Source: JAXLQL01 sp046331625
Lineage (GTDB): Bacteria; Acidobacteriota; Terriglobia; Bryobacterales; Bryobacteraceae
Assembly: GCA_046331625.1 (NCBI GenBank)
Contig: JAXLQL010000007.1
Coordinates: 248,001 to 312,000, forward strand
Length of the DNA: 64,000 bases
Reading direction: 5' to 3'
A program made the translations under genes and the position numbers. Shown here in pieces: positions 36,332 through 43,593 of this stretch. The notes beneath the pieces are model-generated. The model ran no database searches. It was not told the DNA's origin and saw nothing but the letters and a program-made list of their open reading frames with translations. The first letter of the stretch is position 1. Every line of letters begins with the position of its first letter.

Positions 36332-36391
36332 GACTCTCTCCGTTGGCTTCGGTCACCCGCGCGGGGCGGGAAAGCGTGGGACGAGAGAGCT

Positions 36392-36784
36392 TCAGATCAG
36401 AAGCTGACAGAGGAGGGAGAGAATGCGCTCGTGGGTCTGTCTCGGGGAAATGTCGCCACGACGAGGAGGTTCATTGACGACAACGGGCTTCGGCTCGACA
36501 ACCGGGAGCAGTGCGGCAACCAGCGCCGGCGCGGGACCGATCGAGGCCAAGGCCGGTTCGGGCGCCGTGGTCACACATGTCCCCGCTGGTGTACAGTCTC
36601 CCGGCATGGAAGACGGCGCGGAAGGTTGCTCTTGCGGTGGACAGCAGGGATGCGAAACGGGGGTAGCCGTAGCCGGCTTGAAGCACGCAGCGCACGCGAG
36701 CGCCGGGCTGCACGACAGAACAACTGCCGCCAGCAGCAATGCAACCGCGCGTTTTCTCGGCGTAACCACGTTCACCCCAATCAT
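36392..36784 (-). CDS. Small exported Cys-rich protein
   Basis: A 130-residue protein with a signal-like N-terminus (RAVALLLAAVVLSCSPALA). The mature part has CAACFKPATA, HPCCPP, GDCTPAGTC and a final LLCQLLI, a spacing that could bind metal or form disulphides. The start may be ATG 36784 or GTG 36775; neither has a clear ribosome-binding site. It heads the minus-strand operon containing the porin and ABC transporter. No family recognised. Confidence 0.5.
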   Translation of the reverse strand: MIGVNVVTPRKRAVALLLAAVVLSCSPALACAACFKPATATPVSHPCCPPQEQPSAPSSMPGDCTPAGTCVTTAPEPALASIGPAPALVAALLPVVEPKPVVVNEPPRRGDISPRQTHERILSLLCQLLI

Positions 36785-36928
36785 AGCGCACGTAACAAGC
36801 CAACCCGCTTCATATGGATTGTCGACGAGTTGACCGGCATGCCGAACCTGGTTGGGCGAAGGCACCCAATTGACTCGGGTTCCGTGGCGCAGCCTGCGTG
36901 GAAGGGAGACGTTAGCGCCGCGGATATA

Positions 36929-37990
36929 ATGGTGGCGCGCGCCGGCGAGCCCATGGCCATCGATCTCTTCTACTCGTGTTCGGATTCTGCGCAAGACCGT
37001 GAATTGCGGTCCGAACTGGACAAGCACTTGGCCATTCTCAAACGGGGAAACATCCTCAATTCGTGGTACTCCGGTGAGCTTTTGGCGGGCGGCAGCTTGT
37101 CCGAGATTGACGATCGGTTGGACGCAGCCTCGATTGTCCTGTTACTCGTAAGCTCCGACTTCTTCGCCTCCGACACCTGCGACCATCAGATGACGCGGGC
37201 CTTGCAGCGGCTCGGAGCGTCGCCGGTCCAGGTGTTGGCGGTGATCTTGCGCGCCTGCGACTGGCAAGGGGCTCCGTTTCAGGTGCGCGGTGTCCCTGTG
37301 TTGCCCAAAGAGGCCAAGCCGATCACGAGTTGGCAGAACCGCGACGAAGCGTTCATGGATGCCGCGATCCAGATACGCAAGACGGTGGAGGTGATTGCGC
37401 TCACGCCGAGGCCGTCGCCGCCCACCCGGGGACCACTCGCGATCCTGGGAAGTCTCAAAACCGTTCTAGGAGCGGCAATCGGCACCGTATTGCGAACGCC
37501 GGACGCATCCATCAGTAGCTCCCCTGCTACGCCGACCACCTACTACGATGCAGGGGTCAGATGCCTGGCCGAGGGCAAGTATGAGGAGGGGATTGCCGCT
37601 CTGAATCAGGCGATTCGAATGGACCCGAACTTCGCGTATGCTTTCTACAACCGCGGCATCGGTTACTACTTCCTCGACAACCAGACGAGTGCTATCGCTG
37701 ACTTCAACCGGGCGCTCGAACTCGGGTTTTCCACCAGCTTGCTCTTCCGGAATCGCGCCAACGCATACACCAACACGGGTGAGACGGAGAAAGCGCTCGC
37801 GGATTACGAGCGGGCGATCGATCTCGAACCCACCAACCCGCTTGCGTACCTCAACCGGGGCTTGGTGCACGAGCGCGCTGGCCGTCTCGATTCGGCTGCG
37901 GCCGACTACCGGTCGGTGCTCGGATTGGATACGGATGAGGTGTCGAAGCAGGTCGCACGAACGCGCCTGGAGAGCCTGGGCGCTGGCTGA
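36929..37990 (+). CDS. TIR-domain protein with C-terminal TPR repeats
   Basis: Residues ~10-140 are a bacterial TIR-like domain: IDLFYSCSDSAQDRELRSEL then HLAILKRGNILNSWYSGELL, SEIDDRLDAASIVLLLVSSD and FFASDTCDHQMTRAL. Such domains cleave NAD or signal in anti-phage systems. Where related proteins usually have Glu in the 'C-x-x-x-E-M' helix, this one has Gln (CDHQM), so NADase activity may be lost. Residues ~200-345 hold four TPR-like units (AGVRCLAEGKYEEGIAALNQ, NRGIGYYFLDNQTSAIADFN, ANTG/EKALADYERAIDLEP). A start at 36953 is also possible. It is isolated, with no partner gene adjacent. Confidence 0.8.
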   Translation: MVARAGEPMAIDLFYSCSDSAQDRELRSELDKHLAILKRGNILNSWYSGELLAGGSLSEIDDRLDAASIVLLLVSSDFFASDTCDHQMTRALQRLGASPVQVLAVILRACDWQGAPFQVRGVPVLPKEAKPITSWQNRDEAFMDAAIQIRKTVEVIALTPRPSPPTRGPLAILGSLKTVLGAAIGTVLRTPDASISSSPATPTTYYDAGVRCLAEGKYEEGIAALNQAIRMDPNFAYAFYNRGIGYYFLDNQTSAIADFNRALELGFSTSLLFRNRANAYTNTGETEKALADYERAIDLEPTNPLAYLNRGLVHERAGRLDSAAADYRSVLGLDTDEVSKQVARTRLESLGAG

Positions 37991-38019
37991 AGGCGGCTGC
38001 CGCGTGCCTATCATAGGGC

Positions 38020-39021
38020 ATGCGCCTTGCAGGAATTCTGCGCCGGAACTTGGGTACGCCCCTCGACCTCGCCTTCTGGGCTGGTTGCGCTTGCGTCACA
38101 GCGGGCGTCGCTTGGGCGATGTGGCCCGTGGCCGACCTCGATCCTGACTACTATCCGCGCCTGCGCCAGGTGACCAACAAATCGCAGCGCGGACCGAAAG
38201 TGCTGCTTGACGACGGACATTGGAATTCCGGTGGCACGGCGCGCTATGCGCCGTTCGCACGGCTGCTCGCGGCCGACGGCTACAAGGTGTCGCGATCGAC
38301 GCAGCCGGTGACAGCGTCGTTGCTCGATTCGACCAGCGTGTTCGTGATCGCCGATGCGCTCGGGTTTTGGGGCTCGCTGCAGCGGGCCACGAACGCGGTG
38401 GGGCTCGAGGGGAGTTTGCGGTTTCGAATGGATGCGTTTGCGCCTGGGGAGGTGAAGGCTTTGAAGGAATGGGTGGAGCGGGGAGGAGGTTTGCTGCTGG
38501 CGGCGGGTCCCGCGCCCGCGAGCACGGCGGCGCGGTCCTTGGCCCTGACGTTCGGAGTGCGCATGACGGGATGGCACGCGGAAGATCGCACGCGCGCGGC
38601 GATCGCGGGCAAGCCAGGCTTCGTCGAGTTTCGCGAAGGCGCCGGATTGGTTGCCCATCCAATTCTCACTGGGCTGCCCGCAGAGGGTCGCGAGGAGCCC
38701 GTGCAGCGAGTGGCGACGTTCGGTGGGCAGTCATTGGCCAGGCAAGAAGGCGGCGCGTTTCTCGAACTGGGTCCGGAAGCGAAGCAGTTCCCCACCGTAG
38801 CCGCGGAGACGCTCGAAGGCCGAAGCGCCGCGGGCATGGCGCAGGGGCTCGCGTTCCCATTCGGCAAAGGGCGCGTTGTGGTGCTCGCCGACCCGTCGAT
38901 GTTGACCGCGCAATTGGTGCGATCGGAAGGGCAGCAGTTGCGGCTCGGCATCAATATGCGCGATCGCGATAATCAGCAGTTGGCGGTGAACATCGTGCGC
39001 TGGCTCGCGCGGTTGTTGTGA
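38020..39021 (+). CDS. Membrane-anchored protein of unknown function, DUF4350-like
   Basis: A 333-residue protein with one N-terminal hydrophobic segment (LAFWAGCACVTAGVAWAMWP). The rest is periplasmic and reads like an alpha/beta fold related to GldG/DUF4350 proteins: VLLDDGHWNSGGT, SVFVIADALGFWGS, LKEWVERGGGLLLAAGPAP, and FPFGKGRVVVLADPSMLTAQ followed by NQQLAVNIVRWLA. I assign no function. It overlaps the next gene by one base (TGATG), so the two are co-translated. Confidence 0.7.
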   Translation: MRLAGILRRNLGTPLDLAFWAGCACVTAGVAWAMWPVADLDPDYYPRLRQVTNKSQRGPKVLLDDGHWNSGGTARYAPFARLLAADGYKVSRSTQPVTASLLDSTSVFVIADALGFWGSLQRATNAVGLEGSLRFRMDAFAPGEVKALKEWVERGGGLLLAAGPAPASTAARSLALTFGVRMTGWHAEDRTRAAIAGKPGFVEFREGAGLVAHPILTGLPAEGREEPVQRVATFGGQSLARQEGGAFLELGPEAKQFPTVAAETLEGRSAAGMAQGLAFPFGKGRVVVLADPSMLTAQLVRSEGQQLRLGINMRDRDNQQLAVNIVRWLARLL

Positions 39022-39785
39022 TGCGTCTGCGATTGGTGCACTGGAACGAAACCGAGGCGCGCGAACTCGCCGGGCGCATTCGCGGCAAAGGTATCCAGGT
39101 GGAGGTGGCGCCCATTTCGGGGAAGGAAGTGATCCGAACGATTCGTGAGGACCCTCCGGATGTCGTGGTGATCAGTCTCGATCGCTTGCCGTCGCACGGA
39201 CGCGAAGTGGCGGCGGCCCTGCGCATGACAAAAGCAACGCGCCATGTTCCGATTGTCTTCGCCGGCGGCGAGCCGGAGAAGGTCGCGAAAGTTCGCGAGC
39301 GGCTGCCCGACGCGGGATTCGCCGGCTGGGACAACCTCCACGAAGTCGCTCGGATATGTTTCAAACAGGCCCCCGCGGCTCCGGTGGTCCCCAAGTCGAA
39401 GTCCGGCTTCGACTCGGGAACGCCGCTGTTCCGGAAGCTCGGGATCGGGGAAGGGACGAAGGTTGCGCTGCTCGGTGCGCCGCCCGAGCATGAGGGGCGG
39501 TTCGCCGAGCACGTGACCCGCGGCAAAGACCCCGACATGACGCTGTGGTTCTTGCGATCCGGGCGCGAGTTCGAAAGTGAACTCCACTACGTGCTCGACG
39601 CCGCACGCGTCCTTTGGATCTTCTGGCCGAAAAAGACAGCGAAGACGAACATCGGGGTCACCCAGTTCTCGCTCCGCCACGCCTGCGCCGAGCGCGGCTG
39701 GACCGATAGCAAGATCTGCGCCGTGGATGCGACGTGGTCCGGCATGCGGTTCACCCCGCGTCGCGCGCCGCGAACCCCACCATGA
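39021..39785 (+). CDS. Receiver-like domain fused to a DUF3052-like domain
   Basis: A 254-residue protein. Residues 1-110 resemble a response-regulator receiver fold (VVVISLDRLPSHGREVAAAL, then HVPIVFAGGEPEKVAKVRER) but the usual acidic phosphorylation pocket is not clear. Residues ~130-250 match the DUF3052 pattern: LFRKLGIGEGTKVALLGAPP, TLWFLRSGREFESELHYVLD, ARVLWIFWPKKTAKTNIGVT, and KICAVDATWSGMRFTPRR. DUF3052 is a small protein of unknown role; its fusion to a receiver-like domain is unusual. Co-translated with the preceding membrane protein. Confidence 0.7.
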   Translation: MRLRLVHWNETEARELAGRIRGKGIQVEVAPISGKEVIRTIREDPPDVVVISLDRLPSHGREVAAALRMTKATRHVPIVFAGGEPEKVAKVRERLPDAGFAGWDNLHEVARICFKQAPAAPVVPKSKSGFDSGTPLFRKLGIGEGTKVALLGAPPEHEGRFAEHVTRGKDPDMTLWFLRSGREFESELHYVLDAARVLWIFWPKKTAKTNIGVTQFSLRHACAERGWTDSKICAVDATWSGMRFTPRRAPRTPP

Positions 39786-39816
39786 GCGGTCTCTTCCCAC
39801 GAAGATTTCAGCCTGG

Positions 39817-39855
39817 GTGTGGGCAGGCTTCACCCGCGCGGGACTTCCACTCCGG
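39817..39855 (+). repeat. Decayed double-hairpin repeat
   Basis: GTGTGGGCAGGCTTCACCCG followed by CGCGGGACTTCCACTCCGG: the element's order is clear but both palindromes contain mismatches. It lies in the 96-bp gap between convergent genes. Confidence 0.5.
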
Positions 39856-39881
39856 CTCCGGTCCGCGCTGTCCTGCGAGGC

Positions 39882-40355
39882 TCAACGAACCCGGCCGTAA
39901 GGCGTCAACTGCCGGAATCCGTGACACTCGATCTCGGTGATCACCGGCGGCGTCTGCGAGAAGTCACTGTACCGGATCCAGGCCGGCACGACGAGGAAGT
40001 AAGTGATCCCTTCCCACTCGAGGCGGCTCGGACCATCGGGCCAAGCCTCGAAGTAGAGCTTCTGATACTCGGCGAGATCCTCGCCCTGTAGCTCCGTGGC
40101 CTTGCCTTCGTACTGCACCGTGATCGCGCCGCCGAGCCCGATTACCAGCGAGACCTCAGGGTTCGCAATCATGTTTTCGAACTTGCGCGTGCTGCGGATG
40201 GTGTCGAACACGATCTCCATCTGATCGCCAGACGCGATCCCGACGAGCGCCGACTGCGGCTTGCCCGCGGGACTCAGGCTCGATACCACGGCGAGTTTCT
40301 GTTGTGCGATGAACCGCTGAATGGTCATCCGGTCGACGGAAGGCATCGCTTCCAC
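39882..40355 (-). CDS. Pyridoxamine 5'-phosphate oxidase-family (split beta-barrel flavin) protein
   Basis: A 157-residue FMN- or heme-binding split-barrel protein: RFIAQQKLAVVSSLSPAGKP, QSALVGIASGDQMEIVFDTI, STRKFENMIANPEVSLVIGL, and TVQYEGKATEL. This is the common general family of PPOX-like proteins, not PdxH itself (no PdxH C-terminal motif). GTG 40355 starts it; ATG 40346 is an alternative. It is divergent from a TrmB regulator with an 85-bp gap holding a palindrome, so the regulator may control it. Confidence 0.85.
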   Translation of the reverse strand: MEAMPSVDRMTIQRFIAQQKLAVVSSLSPAGKPQSALVGIASGDQMEIVFDTIRSTRKFENMIANPEVSLVIGLGGAITVQYEGKATELQGEDLAEYQKLYFEAWPDGPSRLEWEGITYFLVVPAWIRYSDFSQTPPVITEIECHGFRQLTPYGRVR

Positions 40356-40405
40356 GATGAAACATCCGGAGGGAACGGGTCAAGTCGCGCAACGCGAATC
40401 GAGGC

Positions 40406-40438
40406 TTGACAATTTAGTAGTATGATAACATACTACTA
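40406..40438 (+). promoter_or_regulatory. Promoter with perfect 10-bp palindromic operator before the TrmB gene
   Basis: TTGACA at 40406-40411, a 17-bp spacer, and CATACT at 40429-40434 form a good sigma-70 promoter. TAGTAGTATG (40415-40424) and CATACTACTA (40429-40438) form a perfect inverted repeat with a 4-bp spacer, overlapping the -10 box. A start point seven bases past the -10 falls at the GTG at 40441, giving a leaderless mRNA. Binding of the encoded regulator here would repress its own gene and perhaps the divergent PPOX gene. Confidence 0.65.
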
Positions 40439-40440
40439 TA

Positions 40441-41328
40441 GTGGAGAGCCCAGCCGAACGGCTCATCGCCCTCGGACTCAACCGCCTCGAGGCCGGCGTT
40501 TACCTGTTCCTGTTGGCCAACCCGCCGATGACGGCGTACCGCGTGGCCAAGCACGTGGGAGCCGCGACAGCCAACACCTACAAGGCGATCGAAAGCCTGT
40601 CCCGCCGGGGCGCGGTGCTGGTGGAAGAGGGCGACAGCCGGCTGTGCCGCGCGGTGCCGGCGCGCGAGTTTTTGGAGCGCCTGGAACGCGAGTTCGCCGA
40701 ACGAACGCGGAAGACGGCGAAGGCGCTCGAGAAGCTGGAGCGCCGCTCGTACGACGAGCGCGTGTACAAGCTGGAGTCGGTCGCCCAGATGCTCGAGCGC
40801 GCCCGGCAGATGCTCGAGACCCGCGCCGAGTCAGTAGCTGTTGTGGATGCGTTCCCGGCCGTGCTAGACAAGCTGGTTCCCTCGATCGAAGCGGCGGCGT
40901 CACGGGGCGTGCGAGTGCTGGTGCAAGCCTATCGGCCTGTCGCGATCCGTGGCGCGTCTGTCGTAGTTCCTGAACTCGGACCGCGCGCCCTCGAGTTCTG
41001 GAACAGCGAACAGTTGAACCTGGTGATCGATGGGCGCGAGTGCATCCTCGCATTGCTCGATCGCCAGTTGACCCGCATCTTTCAAGGGCTGTGGAGCAAC
41101 AGCCTCTACCTTTCGTGCATCCTGCTCGCGGGCATACGCTCCGAGCAAACCATCCACCAGTTGCGGAAATGCCTGGGCCATCGCGACGACGCCAAGCGCA
41201 TGAAAGCGGTGCTAGCCGGGCACCGCTTCTTCCTCGACAAAGACGTTCCCGGACAAACAGAGTTGATGGCTCGCTTCGTCGAAAGCAAGGAGACTCCGGA
41301 TGACTTGGTCCTTCGCGCTGGTGAGTGA
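40441..41328 (+). CDS. TrmB-family transcriptional regulator
   Basis: A 295-residue regulator. Residues ~5-75 are a winged helix-turn-helix (LGLNRLEAGVYLFLLANPPM, TAYRVAKHVGAATANTYKAI then ESLSRRGAVLVEEGD) typical of TrmB. A coiled-coil linker follows (EFLERLEREFAERTRKTAKA), then a phospholipase-D-like effector-binding domain (VDAFPAVLDKLVPSIEAAAS, RGVRVLVQAYRP, WNSEQLNLVIDGRECILALL). It begins with GTG immediately after the palindrome, with no ribosome-binding site, in line with a leaderless transcript. The ligand is unknown. Confidence 0.85.
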   Translation: MESPAERLIALGLNRLEAGVYLFLLANPPMTAYRVAKHVGAATANTYKAIESLSRRGAVLVEEGDSRLCRAVPAREFLERLEREFAERTRKTAKALEKLERRSYDERVYKLESVAQMLERARQMLETRAESVAVVDAFPAVLDKLVPSIEAAASRGVRVLVQAYRPVAIRGASVVVPELGPRALEFWNSEQLNLVIDGRECILALLDRQLTRIFQGLWSNSLYLSCILLAGIRSEQTIHQLRKCLGHRDDAKRMKAVLAGHRFFLDKDVPGQTELMARFVESKETPDDLVLRAGE

Positions 41329-41462
41329 GGAGCAGGGAGGTTCTGAGGACAGTTCGTTCGCAGCAGCCGCCCAGTCATTGCCGCCGGCTGGAGCCTGTTC
41401 GAGGTGGCCGCCGCTGCGTCGAGCAGCGCCAGAGGCGGTGCAGGTGAAAAGCGAGGTTCCCG

Positions 41463-42173
41463 ATGAGTAGGTCGTTCGCGCTCTCTGCGGCTGCGGTCAT
41501 GGCCGCGGGCTGGCTCCTGTTCGCGCTCGCGGGCGCCGTGTCGAAGCTGTTCCCGGAGAGCCCGCCGTGGCTGCACCAAGTGGCGCTGAAGGGCGCGCTG
41601 GCGGCACTCGCGTTCGCGGCGATTGCGGTCAGAGGCGGCCCACTCGCCGACTACGGATTCCGCCGGGCACACGGAACACGATGGAGGTCCGCGATCGTTC
41701 CCGGACTCGCCATGGGCGCCGCCGCTTCATTCGTGATCCTGCTTGCGGGCGGCGCCGGACTTCGTGGCGTGATGCGCGGATACTCGTTTCCGGCGATCGT
41801 GCTAGTGGTCTGGATCGGGTCGAGCGTGAGCGAAGAGATCTTCACGCGCGGATGGGCGCAGACGGCGCTCGACGCGTTTCGCGACAAGACGCTCGCCGGC
41901 TTGCCCGCGCCAGCCGTGGTGAGCGGTCTGCTATTCGGCTCGCTCCATCTGGGCCTCTTGCGCATGGGCATCGACACCGTCACGGCGATCGCGATTCCTG
42001 TTTCAACGACGCTCCTCGGGCTCCTCGCGGGCGTGCTACGGCATCGCTCGGGCAGTTTATGGCCAGCGGTCGCCGCGCATGTCGCATTCAACGCCGGCGG
42101 AATGTTCGGTGGCATCGCGTGGATGCTGATGCGGCGGGCAATCGACGGCAAATTTCCAATGATGGGAGCATGA
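41463..42173 (+). CDS. CPBP-family intramembrane metalloprotease
   Basis: A 236-residue membrane protein with about seven hydrophobic segments. The Abi/CPBP (CAAX-protease and bacteriocin-processing) motifs are present: SEEIFTRGW (E124, E125, R129), LLFGSLHLG with a zinc-ligand His, and HVAFNAGG in the last helix. Such enzymes cleave membrane or prenylated proteins and sometimes give bacteriocin immunity; the substrate here is unknown. A 134-bp gap without obvious features precedes it. Confidence 0.87.
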   Translation: MSRSFALSAAAVMAAGWLLFALAGAVSKLFPESPPWLHQVALKGALAALAFAAIAVRGGPLADYGFRRAHGTRWRSAIVPGLAMGAAASFVILLAGGAGLRGVMRGYSFPAIVLVVWIGSSVSEEIFTRGWAQTALDAFRDKTLAGLPAPAVVSGLLFGSLHLGLLRMGIDTVTAIAIPVSTTLLGLLAGVLRHRSGSLWPAVAAHVAFNAGGMFGGIAWMLMRRAIDGKFPMMGA

Positions 42174-42176
42174 ACT

Positions 42177-42365
42177 ATGAACAAGAGCAGAGCGCCGATC
42201 GTGATCGGCATCTTCGCTGGCCTGATGGCGCTGCAAGCCGTGACGCGATCGACAGCGTTAGACTGTGTGCGAGCCGTGGACGCGGTATTGCTGATAGCGG
42301 GAGGATTTGCGATCGGCGCCGCCATTGCGACCGCCATCGCCACGCGCCGGACAACTCAGCCTTGA
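42177..42365 (+). CDS. Small two-helix membrane protein
   Basis: A 62-residue protein 3 bp after the CPBP stop: MNKSRAPIVIGIFAGLMALQ, then AVLLIAGGFAIGAAIATAIA. Two hydrophobic segments flank a short loop with Arg/Asp. It is co-transcribed with the CPBP protease and overlaps the next start (TTGA). No family recognised; a substrate or partner of the protease is conceivable. Confidence 0.6.
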   Translation: MNKSRAPIVIGIFAGLMALQAVTRSTALDCVRAVDAVLLIAGGFAIGAAIATAIATRRTTQP

Positions 42366-43000
42366 CTCTGCTATTCCACAAACCCTACGGCGTCGTCTCG
42401 CAGTTCAGCGGCGAGGGCCGCACGCTCTCCGAGTTCGTTCGCGTGAAGGGTGTGTACGCCGCAGGCCGTCTCGATCACGATAGTGAAGGTCTGCTGCTGC
42501 TCACCGATGACGGCGAGTTGCAGCACCGGCTCACGGATCCGCGATTCGCGCATCCCCGCACGTACTGGGTACAAGTGGAGCGCGTTCCCGATGCCGCGGC
42601 TCTCGAGCGCCTCGCGCGCGGCGTGGAGATCGGCGACTACCTTACCAAGCCCGCGCGCCTGCGGATGCTGGAAGCCGAACCGCAAGTGCCGCCGCGCGAC
42701 CCGCCGATCCGCTTTCGCAAAAGCGTGCCCACCGCCTGGATCGAACTGACGCTAGGCGAGGGCAAGAATCGCCAGGTGCGCCGGATGACCGCTGCCGTTG
42801 GGCATCCCACACTGCGCTTGATCCGGGTGGCCATCGGGAGCTTGACGCTCGAGGGGTTGCAACCGGGACAATGGAGGTATCTTACCGATGCCGAAAACAC
42901 ACAACTACGCGCTGACGGTTCGATGGACGGGAAACCTGGGAAGCGGAACCAGCCACTACAAGGCTTACACGCGCGACCACGAGATCATCGCCGAAGGTAA
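42362..43000 (+). CDS. Pseudouridine synthase, RluE-like
   Basis: Isomerises a uridine in RNA (RluE acts on 23S rRNA). The N-terminus LLFHKPYGVVSQFSGEG, the catalytic loop AAGRLDHDSEGLLLLTDDGE with catalytic Asp, and the C-terminal GKNRQVRRMTAAVGHPTLRL match the short RluB/E/F group. The start is TTG 42362 overlapping the previous stop. The last ~35 residues run 113 bp into the OsmC gene and look non-native (SMDGKPGKRNQPLQGLHARP), so a small indel near 42880 may have removed the real stop. Confidence 0.88.
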   Translation: MTLLFHKPYGVVSQFSGEGRTLSEFVRVKGVYAAGRLDHDSEGLLLLTDDGELQHRLTDPRFAHPRTYWVQVERVPDAAALERLARGVEIGDYLTKPARLRMLEAEPQVPPRDPPIRFRKSVPTAWIELTLGEGKNRQVRRMTAAVGHPTLRLIRVAIGSLTLEGLQPGQWRYLTDAENTQLRADGSMDGKPGKRNQPLQGLHARPRDHRRR

Positions 43001-43355
43001 GCCCGTGTTGCCGGGCTCGTCTGATCCGGCCTTTCGCGGAGACCGCACGCGCTACAACCCCGAAGACCTGCTGGTGGCCTCGCTTTCCGCGTGTCACATG
43101 CTCTGGTACCTGCATCTGTGCGCCGACGCGGGGATCGTTTTGACGGCTTATGAAGACGCCGCTCACGGAACGATGGAAGAGTCGCCCGACTACGGCGGCA
43201 AGTTCACGAGCGTGACGCTGTGTCCCAAGGTGACGCTCGCCGATGCGGCCAAGCGCGCACAGGCCGAGGCGCTGCACCACGAAGCGCATCGGTTGTGCTT
43301 TGTCGCCAATTCGGTCAATTTCCCGGTTACGGTGGAGCCGTCATTCGAAATCTGA
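42888..43355 (+). CDS. OsmC-family peroxiredoxin-like protein
   Basis: A 155-residue protein of the OsmC/Ohr fold, which reduces organic hydroperoxides. The two reactive Cys appear as LSACHMLWYL (C69) and HRLCFVANSV (C137); Arg and Glu partners are seen in DRTRYNPEDLL. GGAGG lies 12 bp upstream of ATG 42888. Nearby OsmC, PPOX and TrmB genes may reflect oxidative-stress functions but no shared regulation is visible. Confidence 0.92.
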   Translation: MPKTHNYALTVRWTGNLGSGTSHYKAYTRDHEIIAEGKPVLPGSSDPAFRGDRTRYNPEDLLVASLSACHMLWYLHLCADAGIVLTAYEDAAHGTMEESPDYGGKFTSVTLCPKVTLADAAKRAQAEALHHEAHRLCFVANSVNFPVTVEPSFEI

Positions 43356-43431
43356 ACGTTCGAAATCTGCGAGCCGGTGTCGTTGAAATCGCGGCTGCCG
43401 GGTCTTCGGAATAGGACGCGGACAACGACTG

Positions 43432-43473
43432 CGCGGCGCCGGATAGCCCCGAACCGGGAGATTCGGCGCCGCG
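43432..43473 (+). repeat. 10-bp inverted repeat, possible terminator after the OsmC gene
   Basis: CGCGGCGCCG (43432-43441) pairs perfectly with CGGCGCCGCG (43464-43473) across a 22-base loop. There is no T-run, so it is not a standard intrinsic terminator. It is in the 238-bp gap 43356-43593, which otherwise shows no gene. Confidence 0.3.
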
Positions 43474-43593
43474 TATGAATCGCGTTTCCCGCCCCACCCC
43501 ACTCTTCCACCACTTTTCTCGCAACGATCGGGAACTTTCCTTCGTCTAACTCTGTCGTAAGATGTACGGACCTCAGCCCGAAGGGAGGCGCCC

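Noticed and set aside
34997..36928. Upstream extension of the TIR-TPR frame
   Set aside because: The frame stays open for 644 codons before the first TIR start but lies antisense to the porin and Cys-rich genes, with Arg/Glu-rich nonsense.
36925..36930. TATAAT as a promoter of the TIR-TPR gene
   Set aside because: It overlaps the start codon itself and there is no -35 at the right distance.
43432..43473. Confident intrinsic terminator
   Set aside because: The stem is perfect but the loop is 22 bases and no T-run follows, so it was kept only as an inverted repeat.
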